A program made the position numbers and the translations under genes. 64,000 nt of DNA from Oncomelania hupensis (taxonomy: Eukaryota > Mollusca > Gastropoda > Littorinimorpha > Pomatiopsidae): assembly GCA_036898135.1 (NCBI GenBank), contig CM072512.1:39078145-39142144 (forward strand), given 5' to 3'. Shown one piece after another: positions 11,336 through 22,870 of this stretch. The first letter of the stretch is position 1, and the number at the start of each line of letters is the position of its first letter. The notes beneath the pieces are model-generated. The model saw only the letters and a program-made list of their open reading frames with translations, made no database searches and was not told where the DNA came from.

Positions 11336-12655
11336 ATGGCAAGGACCATACTAGTCTCCTACATGAAATGGTGAGGACCATACAGGACTGCTACATGAAA
11401 TGGCGAGGACCATACTAGTCTACTACATGAAATGGTGAGGACCATACTAGTCTACTACATGAAATGGTGAGGACCATACAGGACTGCTACATGAAATGGT
11501 GAGGACCATACTAGTCTACTACATGAAATGGTGAGGACTATACAGGACTGCTACCTGAAATGGTGAGGACCATACAGGATGGCTATATGAAATGGCGAGG
11601 ACCATACAGGATGGCTACATGGAATGGCGAGGACCATACTAGTCTCCTACATGAAATGGCGAGGACCATACTAGTCTCCTACATGAAATGGCGAGGACCA
11701 TACAGGATGGCTACATGAAATGGCGAGGACCATACTAGTCTCCTACATGAAATGGCGAGGACCATACTAGTCTCCTACATGAAATGGCGAGGACCATACT
11801 AGTCTCCTACATCAAATGGCGAGGACCATACAGGATGGCTACATGAAATGGCGAGGACCATACTAGTCTCCTACATGAAATGGCGAGGACCATACTAGTC
11901 TCCTACATGAAATGGCGACGACCATACTAGTCTCCTACATGAAATGGCGAGGACCATACAGGATGGCTACATGAAATGGCGAGGACCATACTAGTCTCCT
12001 ACATGAAATGGCGAGGACCATACTAGTCTCCTACATGAAATGGTGAGGACCATACTAGTGTACTACATGAAATGGTGAGGACTATACAGGACTCCTACAT
12101 GATATGGCGAGGGCCATACAGGACTGCTGCATGAAATGGCGAGGACCATAAAGTCTACTGCAAAAAATGGTGAGGACCATACTAGTGTACTATATAAATT
12201 TGCGAGGACCATTCTAGTCTACTACATGAAATGGCGAGGAACATACAGGACTGCTACATGAAATGGCAAGGACCATAAAGTCTACTACAAAAATTGGCAA
12301 GGACCATACTAGTGTACTATATAAATTGGCGAGGACCATATACTAGTCTTGTCCCCTATACACACTGTGTCCGGGGACGTTAATCTAAATAGCATAGCAT
12401 AGCATAGCATACTAGTCTACTACATAAAATGGAGATGACCATACTAGTCTATTTAATGATATGGCAAGGACCATACTAGTCCACTACATGAAAAGGCGAG
12501 GACTATACAGGACTGCAACATGAGATGGTGAGGACCTAACAGGACATCTACAGGCGATAATGAGGACCATACAAGATGCTACATGAGATGGCAAAGACCA
12601 TAGAGTACTGCTGTATGAGATGTCGAGGACCACACAGGACTGCTACATGATACCA
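11336..12655 (+). repeat. 32-bp minisatellite with a four-unit higher-order repeat
   Basis: About 40 tandem copies of a 32-bp unit beginning 'ctacatgaaatggcgaggac' and ending either 'catactagtctc' (type A) or 'catacaggatgg/catacaggactg' (type B). Between 11640 and 12050 the order is A-A-A-B repeated; the B-type segments begin at 11702, 11830 and 11958, exactly 128 bp apart. Flanking units are more diverged, as expected if the centre was homogenised most recently. A 59-bp foreign insertion lies at 12350-12408. Confidence 0.92.
12350..12408 (+). mobile_element. Very short LINE 3'-end insertion with (ATAGC)n tail
   Basis: The insertion carries the LINE 3' UTR block seen at 5037-5075, with the core 'tgtccggggacgtta', followed by four ATAGC-type units. 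ATACTAGTCT lies on both sides (12340-12349 and 12409-12418) and reads as a 10-bp target-site duplication inside one minisatellite unit. Confidence 0.75.
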
Positions 12656-13026
12656 AAACAGGGCAAATAGTCAGTGATGATGAGATAAAAAAAAAAACAG
12701 TAACATTCACAATAAAAATTCAAAACAATTCTATTACAACCTATTTGTTCTCCCTATATATATTGCCATGTAGCATCTTTAAAATGCTGATAAAACATCA
12801 GCGACATCATTGTCAGTCTCGACTGTTCCAATTATTCTTTGGTCGTCTTGAAAAACTATGCATAAGCACGAAGGCAAACGTACCAGCTTCCATCGTAACT
12901 GTTACCTTGGAGATTGTTGACATCAAGTATGCCGTATTATAGGGCTCCGTAATCGCGGGAAGTCGATAAATTATAGGCCTAGCGGGAATTCCCTACACGC
13001 GCTGTAGCTATCTAAATTTAGCTTAT
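12656..13026. other. No gene seen
   Basis: Short AT-rich spacer between the minisatellite and the inverted-repeat arm. The last about 60 bases belong to the weaker inner part of the arm. Confidence 0.4.
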
Positions 13027-13080
13027 GCAACGTCACTTCCACATGAAAAGGCGAGAGCCCAGCACATACCATCGTACGAT
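13027..13080 (-). repeat. Right arm of the inverted repeat
   Basis: Inverted match to 9995-10048, ending in the same ATCGTACGAT palindrome. No matching short duplication was found outside the two arms. Confidence 0.85.
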
Positions 13081-13215
13081 CCGGCCTTTGGCGGTTCATT
13101 ATTATTCCTCGGTCATTCTCTCTGTTGTTTGACCCGACGCGTTGCGTTTGTGTATGAAATGCGTCAGATCTCCTCACCCCCACCCCCTCCCACCCATTCA
13201 CACCTCAAAGTTTCT

Positions 13216-13219
<4 letters not shown>

Positions 13220-13302
<83 letters not shown>

Positions 13303-13869
13303 AAAAAAGACCTGGTAATGTCAAGAAAGGAACCAATATTGTCGCTCTTTGTTATCCCTCACTCATCGTGTTTATGTCATTTCCTCGCAATTAAGCTTAT
13401 GCCATTTATTTTTTAAGTTTTCTTCCATAGTATTATTTTTTCTCGTTCCCTCTCCAATCTTCGTTTATATAAAGTTCGGTTATGCCGTTCCATTACAGTA
13501 AGTTCTTGCTCCTTCATACTGTACTTTCTACTTCATGTAGAAAATAAGGAACTATAACTCCAGAGTTCCCAAATTAAAAAAAAATGTCTACTACTTATTT
13601 CCCTTTTACCTCTTCGGGGTGACTGACCGCCTCATCTCGTCGTCACTCTTTCGCTCTTCTTCGTCTGCTCTCTCCGCCTCCGGTCCCTCGATCTCAGGCA
13701 TAACGTGATGTATCGACGAGCACTTCGAGCGTAGGAGGCTTTTGCAGGCAAACTAATCATCAGTGCTATTTGGAATAAACAGCGAGGCCGGGAGAAGGAA
13801 AATATTTGGACGAATTAGGCGTTAAGGGGGCTTTCCATTTCCTGTCCGAAGAACTGCTGCATACAGAGT

Positions 13870-13914
<45 letters not shown>

Positions 13915-13980
13915 AGGAGGAGATTGAGGAAAACAAGGAAAGACTATAGTCTTAAGATTTCTTAAGAGGAGAAAGTCCTT

Positions 13981-14060
<80 letters not shown>

Positions 14061-14206
14061 GAGGGATGGAGCGAGGGAAAGAGACGAAAGACAGAAAGAT
14101 ACATGAGAAAGAAGAATTTGATTGACCGCGCAGTTGTATTTTTCTTGAAGAGAAATATAAGTAAGCTTATACGAATACGAACACTTATTTTAACAGAGAA
14201 ACTGCC

Positions 14207-14265
<59 letters not shown>
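13220..14265. repeat. Cluster of (GA)n microsatellites
   Basis: Four GA arrays at about 13220-13299, 13870-13911, 13984-14056 and 14209-14262, separated by unique sequence in which no gene was seen. Glu-Arg or Leu-Ser frames across them are artefacts. Confidence 0.9.
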
Positions 14266-14700
14266 CGCGTGGAGTAGTGGTGAAAGGATTAAAAAGGAGC
14301 ACCTCGATCGTTCTCAAGAGTATTAATTGCTACAGAAAACCGATTCTAAGAGAAAAGAGTCCTATGGGATTCTCATAAACCGTTGGCTTTGCACGCTTTC
14401 TCACGTCACATTGTTGATTTTCTTCGTCATGAAAGCCACCAGTAGAAAAAAAAAGTCTGACTGTAAGACAGCAAACTCTATGTGCGCCTCAGAGGAAAAG
14501 CATGAAATTGCATGCTCTTTGTTTCCTCTCTGCTCTCTGTTTATGTCATTGGAACTAGTTTTTCAAACCATTTTGTGCTTGATTGAAAGATAACAAAAGC
14601 CCTCTTTTTGTTGCCTTTATGCAAATGGAAAGAGAAGAGAACTGCAACCTAAACTTGTTTCCCCTTTATCCAAATGGCTGAAACAAAAACTGCTTAAACA
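14266..14700. other. No gene seen
   Basis: Unique AT-rich sequence without recognisable exons or repeat ends. Confidence 0.4.
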
Positions 14701-14709
14701 TGTGCATCA

Positions 14710-15140
14710 CAGAATGATGCTGATTCAAGAATTATCCGAACCAACATTATTTCTTTCAGGCACCACCGAGTTTTGTTTGGCAAGCAACATTCAATAAACT
14801 AGGGCCCCAAACAATAATGCTAACGCATGCAAGAATTATGCAATCCACATTTTCTTTCATGCACCACCGAATTTTGTTTTACCAACCTACAACCATCATT
14901 ATATGGCACACAAACATACACACACAAATCTAACCAACAGCCCTAAACACATATGCTGATGATGAGAAATAAATCCCAAAACATACTTTACTGGCATGCA
15001 TCACTGAGCTTTATTCACCGAACATCACGACATGACTGTAGAGGTTGACGTGAAGAACAAACATTCTGAAGCAAGAATTCACACTCAAAACATAGCTTTT
15101 ATTTTCGTGTATCAACGAACTTTGTGCACCAAGTATAAGA
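14710..15140 (+). repeat. Degenerate tandem repeat of about 105 bp, about four units
   Basis: Blocks beginning near 14713, 14816, 14952 and 15060 share 'atgct...caagaatt' and 'caccaccgagttttg'-type segments in the same order and orientation. Identity between units is modest, and the last unit is the least certain. Confidence 0.5.
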
Positions 15141-15580
15141 AATGCCATGGAAATAACTGTTGCTGTTAACCTGGCGGGGTTGGAGGACGAGGAAGAAAAA
15201 TTCAGGAGATCAGAAAAAGAAGATATATACAAATAATAATGCATTAGGAAATTGGAGTTAGTGATGTGGGGTTGAAGAAGGTGGGGGAGGGGGGAGAGGT
15301 CAGGAGTGGAGGGAGTGTGTGTGAAGGGTTAGGTGGAGGAGTTTAGGGGTTTTTTAAACGTTGGTCATCAGTTACGGTCTCCTGTCTTTGATCAAAAGAG
15401 GGAAGATTATTGATGATTGTGTCACCCAAATTCTAAGGAATAATTATCAGGTGACGAGGTTCTACAAAGCTCTGAAAGATGGCAGCTTGCCTATTCATCA
15501 TAAATGCTAATGCATTCATCTTCAGTTAGTTCGTCTTCTTTTAATTATTATTCGTCGTTGTCGGTCGTCACCATAATCAT
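15141..15580. other. No gene seen
   Basis: Unique sequence with G-rich stretches at 15265-15345; nothing recognised. Confidence 0.4.
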
Positions 15581-15584
15581 TATC

Positions 15585-15614
15585 AGCAGCAGCAGCATCA
15601 ACATCACAACCGCT

Positions 15615-15681
<67 letters not shown>

Positions 15682-15810
15682 ACAACAACACAACCGCCAT
15701 CGCTATCATCATCAACACAACCATCATTATTACTACCACCACCACCATCATTATCATCATCATCATTATCTTCATAATCATTATTATTATCATCATCATC
15801 ATCAAAAATC
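15585..15810. repeat. (ATC)n compound microsatellite
   Basis: ATC repeats (purest at 15613-15680) with CAA, ACC and ATT interruptions. Poly-Asp, poly-Met and poly-Ile frames are artefacts. Confidence 0.95.
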
Positions 15811-16435
15811 TGCGCATCATTTTCACTAATCAAGATTTTTGTAAAGCAATCAGCAAAGGAAACACGGTTTTGGAGCTATTGGCACTTGCAAAATAGCGAT
15901 GGGGTAGGGTTGGAGGGAGAGGGGGCGGGGGGGGGGAGGGGCGGTCTTACTCACTGAATGTGGCTGCAGTAGCACTTTTGGAAGAAGGCGGTAGTCCCAG
16001 GGGCAAGACGAGTATCCAGAACCGCCCTGCGTTAAAAAACCCATTTCCTTCCATTGATCTCCATCGACGGAGCTCACCGCGACCCCCTCCCACACTGATC
16101 ACACTGTTGACGCTGCTGCTGCTGCACTACTGCTTTTTGAAGAAATAATCCTTGCTCTCTCGCTCTCGACCTCCAAGATTCTAAAGAAATAATCCTTTAG
16201 ATATTCTGAGCTCCTATTTCTATGGGCTCAGCTCTCTCAGAAATTGTGGTCTTTAGATGAAGACCTCAAGCTAGCTCATCCATGAATAGTAAAATTATCT
16301 AAGTCTAAAAAGCCTGAAGAAAAATAATCTAAGTAACATCACATTAAATGGCTCATACCTAAGATAATAATACATTGTAATCATCCTCGCAACTCGTATT
16401 TCCTGTGTGGCTGGCTCTTTGTGTAAATTGGAGGT
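15811..16435. other. No gene seen
   Basis: Holds a G-rich run at 15900-15942 and two similar 'aaataatcct' blocks near 16145 and 16185. No gene recognised. Confidence 0.4.
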
Positions 16436-16439
16436 CCAA

Positions 16440-16735
16440 ATCCAATACCAAGAAGAAGTTGAGGCAGCAATGCAATCACTGAAGAAGGGGAAGTAAGCGG
16501 AAGTGGATAACACACCCGCGGAACTGCTTCAAGCAGGAGGAGAAGCGATGATTTACGCCCTCACCATTATCTGTAACAAGATCTGGCAGAGTGGCTTACA
16601 CCATGAACCCAGTCGCTTGTCATCATCCTTCCCAAAAAAGAGTAACCTTCAGGAGTGTGAAAATTACCGCACCATCAGCCTCATCAGCCATCCCAGCAAG
16701 GTTCTCCTGAAAATAATACTCAACAGGTTGAACCC
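16440..16735 (+). mobile_element. RTE-like LINE copy A, part 1 of 3 (N-terminal side of RT)
   Basis: Translation, with frame breaks, gives 'EVEAAMQSLKKGK', 'LLQAGGEAM', 'PKKSNLQECENYRTISLI' and 'KVLLKIILNRLN', the segments before the palm of a non-LTR reverse transcriptase. Parts 2 and 3 are at 18971-19700 and 23505-23645. The breaks are two later insertions with clear target duplications. The family is RTE-like by the style of its RT; clade assignment needs a tree. Confidence 0.8.
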
Positions 16736-16816
16736 AGTGATCGTCCTAGGGATTTGCAAAACCGGTACGACGTCACAGTAAACAAACCCACTCGAACGCA
16801 AACCGGTAGGCCAGTC

Positions 16817-18342
16817 TGTCACGTGGGGTTTATGGGCTCTGCACAATGGAATTATGGACCCTCACGTTTATTCGGTGGGAACTGCTAGTACGTCACCCTA
16901 TGAATTACTTTAATAAATTTATTTGTTTAGCTCGTTCTGTGTTAAGGTTGGGGTACAGAAATAGATAGAAAAATGGTAAAAGAATACTGTCACACTAGCT
17001 TTCACACGGCTATGAATCATATGTAGTCCAGCCACTTGATAACAGTTAAAATCACACATTTATTTCTTCTACTCTATACAAGATTCTCTAAGTACTAATC
17101 TAACTTAAAAAGTCTCTTTCAATGCTAATAGTTCGATCGCTGATAGTCTATGCAGCTGTTCTATCTTCATCGGGCACTTGCGAGTATTTCTCATGTAGAT
17201 TTGGACTACTGTGGTCCGTTTTACAGTTTCTGAAGAGTTGGACTACTGTGGTCCTGTTTCCGATCAGTTTAAGTGCACCTATGTTGTTACACTTAACTGC
17301 TAGGTGGTGCGGTCGAAGTCCTTCTGTGAGGTAGCTTCAGGTGCACCTGTGTAGTTGGGTTCCCTTGCCACGCTGTGGGGTCTTGTAGGGTGTGATCCAG
17401 GGTAACTCTCTCCGACCTGTGCGGTAGAGGTGACGCAGACAACTCGTCGTTTCTGTGGAGTTGTGCGCACGGGATAGCTCGGGATAGCTCGCCTGCTCGT
17501 CTGTAATATAAGAGACGAAATTCTGCACAACCCTGAATAATCGGTTTGTGCAGAGCGTCTCACTGAAAGCCAAGTAGCCCTCAGTGATAGCTCCACATCT
17601 CTATACATAAGCGACGAACATTCTGCTACTTCCGGGTTCCCCTGGAATCTCACTCTAAATTCCTATACATACATAAATATAAATCGTGTCTAACTATACA
17701 CATACAGAATTAATAATAATATAAACATTCAGTGGTACAGCCACTGGTCTGCAAACATACATATAAGTTAAACAACAGTGGTTCCGTACGGGATGCAACA
17801 TGGCGGCGTAACCGGTCGTGTTTCGCCTCGTGGTCGGCTCTTCCACGTGGTACGGCAAATTCGGATTAATAATTCACATTTATGCATAGCAAATTCCACA
17901 AACATAATTGCAACAATAATATAAATATATCACGATGAAACAGAAGGGTGTTCATTTACCTGTCTGACAAGTTCAGGCCCGTTGGCGACTTAATAGAATT
18001 CTAAGATTCCTAAGTCCTGCTTCCTGGTCTATGTGTGGAGAGATTTCTCTGCCAGCTTTCTAGCTGTTAACACTTCGGTGTATTACTCCCAACTGACCAA
18101 AACTGTGCGTGGTTTGGACCCAGTCAAACTGGCTCCAACCACTTTGCCTAAGCTCTCCCATTGGTTCCAACGGTCCGATTCAAAACTCAAGTGCTGACGT
18201 CACTGCGCTGTGTGTGTGGCTCAGGCTCGCAGTGTGCTGTAATTTAATTGCTTGATGTGTACTACACTGACTCTCTACTGTTACAATGACTACACATGCT
18301 GAATAGTCAATGAGCAGAGTTAAAACTAGCCAATTCGTGACA
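16817..18342 (-). mobile_element. Solo LTR, copy 2 (1526 bp, TSD CAGTC)
   Basis: Inverted homologue of the LTR at 6672-8189 over its whole length, with the same TG...CA ends and matching internal blocks such as 'cagtgagacgctctgcac' and 'tggactactgtggtcc'. It is flanked by CAGTC at 16812-16816 and 18343-18347, the same five bases as copy 1. It lies inside the hAT-like element, so it is the youngest layer of this nest. Confidence 0.82.
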
Positions 18343-18732
18343 CAGTCACGGAAACCGGTATGACCCATAGCAAAGCTTAATAATGCGTCACTATTTTTGC
18401 CACCGAAAATCTGCCGACGAATGCAGTGATTAATTTATTGCTCACCGTAAAGCCTACTAACTACGAAACGATGTTTGCCAAAAATAAAAGTGAAAAAAGA
18501 GATTTTTGCTTCTTCATTATTACTAGCCTATCTGCCACTGTCGCAATACATACTGATGAGCATGAGGAAAGAAAAAATCGAAAAGTGAGTGAGTTTAATT
18601 TATCCGTATTCACGATAGCCTTGCACCGCCAATGTTATATCATTCTGTATTAATTACCTCAAAGAATAATGGCAAGGCTACTGAACGCATTCTCAGGCCT
18701 CTCGTCTACACTCTCTAAACACATAATCAGCA

Positions 18733-18753
18733 TGGCTGGCTGGCTGGCTGGCT

Positions 18754-18813
<60 letters not shown>
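18733..18813. repeat. (GGCT)n then (CT)n microsatellite
   Basis: Six or so GGCT units pass directly into a CT run. Located inside the hAT-like element. Confidence 0.9.
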
Positions 18814-18817
<4 letters not shown>

Positions 18818-18970
18818 ATTTCTCTTGTTTTTCTTTCTCTTTTCCTTTATTTTTGAAACCAGTCAAACAAAATAAGAACCGGTAGGTTCTACCGGCTACT
18901 GATTTTTCAACCGGTATTTTTATTCTCAAACCGGTAAAATACCGGTAATTTTCGGTTAAATCCATCCCTG

Positions 18971-19700
18971 TTGAACCCCAAGCTGAACAAATCATAGCTG
19001 AAGAACAAACAGGATTCAGGGCAGGGCGAAGAACCACTGAACTAATTTTCAACCTCTGAATATTCTGCAAGAAATACATACAGCACCAACATCTATATCA
19101 TGTGTTTGTAGACTTCATGAAAGCGTTTGACCGAGTCTGGCACGCAGCTGTGGGCAACCATGAGAGTGTACAACATCATCCTTAAAATTATTGAAGTCAT
19201 CAAAAGCCTGTGTGACAAGTCTACCAGTGCAGTCCTCCACAACAGCGCCATCGGAAACTGGTTCAGAACAACAATCGGTGTGCGTCAAGGATGCCTACTC
19301 TCGCCAACACTCTTCAACATCTTCCTAGAGCGCAGCATGTCACCTGTCCTTGCAGATCACGAAGGCCCATTCAGCATAGCGGGTAGAGCAATCTCCAACC
19401 TTCGTTTTGCTGATGACATTGATGGATTCGCTGGAGAGGAACAAGAACTTGAACAGCTTGTACAGAGGCTTGACACCACCTCCAGAGCCTATGGAATTAA
19501 AATAAGTGCAGAGAAGATTAAAATGATGACCAACAACACAAATGGCATCAACAGGGACATCAAAGTCCAAGGCCAATCCCTCAACACAGTGCATAGGTTC
19601 AAATATTTAGGAGCCATTGTATCAGACAATGGGTCCCGACAGGAAGTCCTCTCCAGGATCGCACAAACAACTGCAGCCCTGACAAGGTTGAAGCCCAATT
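18971..19700 (+). mobile_element. RTE-like LINE copy A, part 2 of 3 (RT palm)
   Basis: Contains the main RT motifs: 'VDFMKAFDRVW' (motif A), 'GVRQGCLLSPTLFNIF' (motif B), 'LRFADDIDG' (motif C with the FADD catalytic pair) and 'FKYLGAIVSDNGS'. The stretch 19127-19702 is open, but the 5' part has a frameshift near 19060-19130. It breaks at 19700 where the next transposon entered. Confidence 0.85.
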
Positions 19701-19944
19701 AGTCCAAGCCCAGAATGCCGCAAAATGTTTAATTTTGCTTTTTTGGGTATCCAAAATAATTTTTACTGCATCGGAAAGATAATAATGTACTCTATCACAT
19801 ATCCAAAATGTAAAAAAAAAAAATATCGCAAAACAAAGTTATTGAGCATTTATTATCTAGCCGCGTACTATGGCATTCCGTTCAGTTATTGCTTGCTTTG
19901 TAAGGCCAAAAACTAGTATGGCAGATTACTGACAAAATAGCTTC

Positions 19945-19981
19945 CCCCCCCCCCCCCCCCCCCCCCACCACCACCACCACC
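19945..19981. repeat. Poly(C) then (ACC)n
   Basis: About 23 C followed by several ACC units, directly before the 160-bp tandem array. Confidence 0.9.
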
Positions 19982-20740
19982 AAATTTGATGTCCATGATA
20001 TTTAAGACCTACTATTTCAAAAAAGCCTGGTAGCCATTAAAAAAAATGGCGGCCATTTTCAAGATGGCCGCCATGCTGATTAAACTCTTGTTCTACAATA
20101 TGAAGTATACGACCAAGATTTCGACCTACAAGCGCCACATTTGGTATACATGATACTTAAGACCTACTCTTTTAGAAAAGCTCAGTGGCCGTTAACAGAA
20201 AAAATATGGCGGACATTTTTCAAGATGGCCGCCATGCCGATAACACTTTTGTTCTACAATAATTATGGAGTATGAGATCAAGATTTCGACCTACAAGCAC
20301 CAAATTTGGTCTACACGATACTTAAGACCTACTCTTTTACAAACGCCCGGTAGCCATTACCAGAAACAATATGGCGGCCATTTTTAATTATGGCCGCCAT
20401 GCTGATTACACTCTTGGTCTACAATATAAAGTATGAGAAGATTTTCTCCTAAAAGCACCAAATTTGGTATGTCTGATATTTAAAATATTTTCTTTTAGAA
20501 AAGCTCGGTAGCCATTAAAACGAAACAATATGGCGGCCATTTTCAAGATGGCCTTAATGCAGATTATACTCTTGTACTATACTATGAAGTATTAGACGAA
20601 GATTTTGCCTTACAAGCACCAAATTTGGTATACCTGTGACTTAAGACCTGTTTTTTTTAAAATCCCAGTAGTTATTACAAAAAGAAATATGGCGACCATT
20701 TTTCAAGATGGCCACCATGCTGATTACACTCCTAGTCTAT
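19975..20740 (+). repeat. Five tandem copies of a ~160-bp unit with an ATGGCGGCCAT palindrome
   Basis: Each unit has 'accaaatttggt', then 'acttaagacctact', then a hairpin-capable pair in which 'atggcggccattttt' meets 'aagatggccgccat'. The 'aaatttggt' anchors fall near 19982, 20139, 20303, 20461 and 20620. Units are 70-90% alike by eye. The right-most unit is the most diverged. Confidence 0.85.
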
Positions 20741-21278
20741 AATAAAAACTACGTAATTAATAAAGAAATAATAGTATATACATTAAACAAACACATTTTT
20801 TAAAATGTACAATACCATAAATTAAGTGATGGAAGTAACATTCTTATGCATTGTTTGTAATCTGAAGAAGAGCATAGCTCGAAAATTCATTTGTCTTATA
20901 TTGTTGTATAATTAAAAGTATCTTTGATATTTTTTGTTGTGTTCATGACTTTTACTAAAGAATCTATTCTTTAGGTTATCCAAATCGCTCTATACAAATA
21001 AGTAATTGTTTGCAGTCTTGCTTCCATTCTTTATATAGAATTATTTATAGCCCAAAATACTATGGTTTGGGCCTTAAAATGCAAACTATCAATTGTTTTA
21101 CAAACGGAATGCCATAGCCATTCTGTGCTTGAATCAGCACTAGAAAACGTTTCATTACACGAAAACAAAAACATAATGCAGTGCTGGTGATAGAGCCAGA
21201 TTGTTAGATCTCAACGCTATTGTCATTCATGTCTTCTTCCATTTCTTCTTCCTCTTTCTTTTTCTCTTCTTCTTCCTC

Positions 21279-21758
21279 TTATTCTTCCTTTTCTGTGTAC
21301 TTCATGACGTTTAAGCAGATTTCACCTCGGCATTCTCCACATCCAACAGTGCAGACCAATCCATGCCGTCGGCATGAACACCTGGTTGACGCACAGTCAG
21401 TTCTGCAATTGCAACGCACAAGGTTTAGAAGATGGTCTGGTGCACTGGTTCCTCTCTTGCTACAAAACTCAAGCAACCTACCCTTGAATTCTAATGTTCT
21501 TATAGGTGTCAGTTGATAATGATCATCCTTTGATCCTTTTTTCCCTTTGCTTCCATTGTCACAAAACAAGCACTTTGGACCCAAACCACTGGTGCCAGAA
21601 GCTATGTTCAGTCCAGACAACCTGTGTTTTCGAGGTGATGGTGACTGATTCAGCTTGCTCATAGCTTTTTTCACATGGTGCTTGATTGTGAATGTTTGTC
21701 TGCAAACAGCATGTACAAGATCTCCAAGAACTGCGTGTATGTATACTTTCATCTGTTT

Positions 21759-21796
<38 letters not shown>

Positions 21797-21803
21797 GAAT
21801 CAC
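21279..21803 (-). CDS. Cys-rich transposon-encoded ORF with a CXC (tesmin/TSO1)-like segment
   Basis: The frame is about 170 residues, but the first dozen are a poly-Lys artefact of a T-run, so the true start is probably further in or lost. Near the C terminus it has 'CNCRTDCASTRCSCRRHGL' followed by 'CTVGCGECRG', a dense Cys pattern like the CXC motif of DNA-binding tesmin/TSO1 proteins. A separate C-x2-C (KCLFC) lies mid-protein, and the end is acidic. The frame lies on the minus strand inside the 19701-23504 transposon. CXC-like tails occur on proteins of several large animal DNA transposons, so it is probably the C-terminal remnant of a transposon protein. No catalytic domain is visible. 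Confidence 0.5.
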
Positions 21804-21925
21804 ATCCTTTTTGTATTAGCGTCACGTTTTCTTTTTTCACAAAGCCTTTCTTGCAGATGATGCATACTCTCTTTTTCATCTTTCTCGTATGCAATAACTA
21901 GTCTTCATTTGGTTCCTGCACAAAT

Positions 21926-22180
21926 TTATATCAAATGGTAATCAATCTAATTTATTCCGGATTATAACACTCAAAACTTTTACAAAGACGACAACATAGG
22001 TGGTATTAGTACACCAGTTTGATATTATAGTTTATACCCTTATAATGCAAATTAATATCAATAACTATTCTGCCAGCATCCGCTTGCCATACAATTTTAT
22101 TACTGCAATAGTTCATATCAAATGGTAATCAAACTTAATCATTCTGGATTTATTAGTATGCCAGTTTGATATCATAGCCT
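21926..22180 (+). repeat. Direct duplication within the transposon
   Basis: The 'atcaaatggtaatcaa' and 'ccagtttgatat.atag' blocks occur in the same order at 21930-22034 and 22115-22178. A 'ccgcttgccatacaatttta' block occurs at both 22080 and 22757. Confidence 0.6.
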
Positions 22181-22228
22181 TAAAGCTCTGTGTGTGTCTG
22201 TGTGTGTGAGTATGTGTGTGTGCGTATA

Positions 22229-22237
22229 TATATGTAT

Positions 22238-22323
<86 letters not shown>
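22229..22323. repeat. (GATA)n microsatellite
   Basis: About 23 GATA units, with TATATG and GTGTGT tracts on either side. Confidence 0.95.
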
Positions 22324-22798
22324 GTGTGTAAGTGTGTGTACATATATGCATGTATTAAAGCCAATAAAGTTGTTGATGTTGTTGATGTACATGTATAGAA
22401 GTTTGTATGTATATGTTTGCAGATATGTATATGTACGTGTGTGTGTGTGTGCATGTATGTGTACATATGTATGTATGTAAATGTATACGTGTATACATGT
22501 ATGTACTCTCCCTAGTTAACTTTCTGAGACTGCTTCTTGATTTACATACTGTGTGCGTAAAATGACGTCTACTTTGTAAATGACGCATTTACGACAAAGC
22601 CTCAAAACGCTGCAGTCAACCATACTTCTGAAGAAGTTGTTAATAAATGACAAAAATGTAAGTTAACATGAACTTTGTGGTTAAACATTGTTGGTGTTTT
22701 TTCGTGTTTTTTTTCTTTGTAAACTGTTAATAACTTCAACGCTTTTGTCTGTATCCGCTTGCCATACAATTTTAACTTTGTCAGCGCTGTACAACCGT

Positions 22799-22818
22799 TA
22801 CACACACACACACACACA

Positions 22819-22868
<50 letters not shown>
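22799..22868. repeat. (CA)n microsatellite
   Basis: A CA run with one CT interruption. Confidence 0.95.

Positions 22869-22870
<2 letters not shown>

Larger units (their letters stand above)
16727..18978. mobile_element. hAT-like non-autonomous element inserted in LINE copy A
   Basis: GTTGAACCC occurs on both sides (16727-16735 and 18970-18978); 8 of these 9 bases would be the duplication, the hAT length. The right end reads inward CAGGGATGGATTT and the left end begins (C)AGTGATCG, with repeated 'accggta' motifs subterminally on both sides (16762-16807, 18355-18360, 18880-18945). LINE coding sequence resumes directly after the insertion. There is no transposase. It contains solo LTR copy 2 and a CT microsatellite. 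Confidence 0.75.

Noticed and set aside
15504..15896. Poly-Ile/Asp/Met frames on both strands
   Set aside because: (ATC)n and (ATT)n microsatellite.
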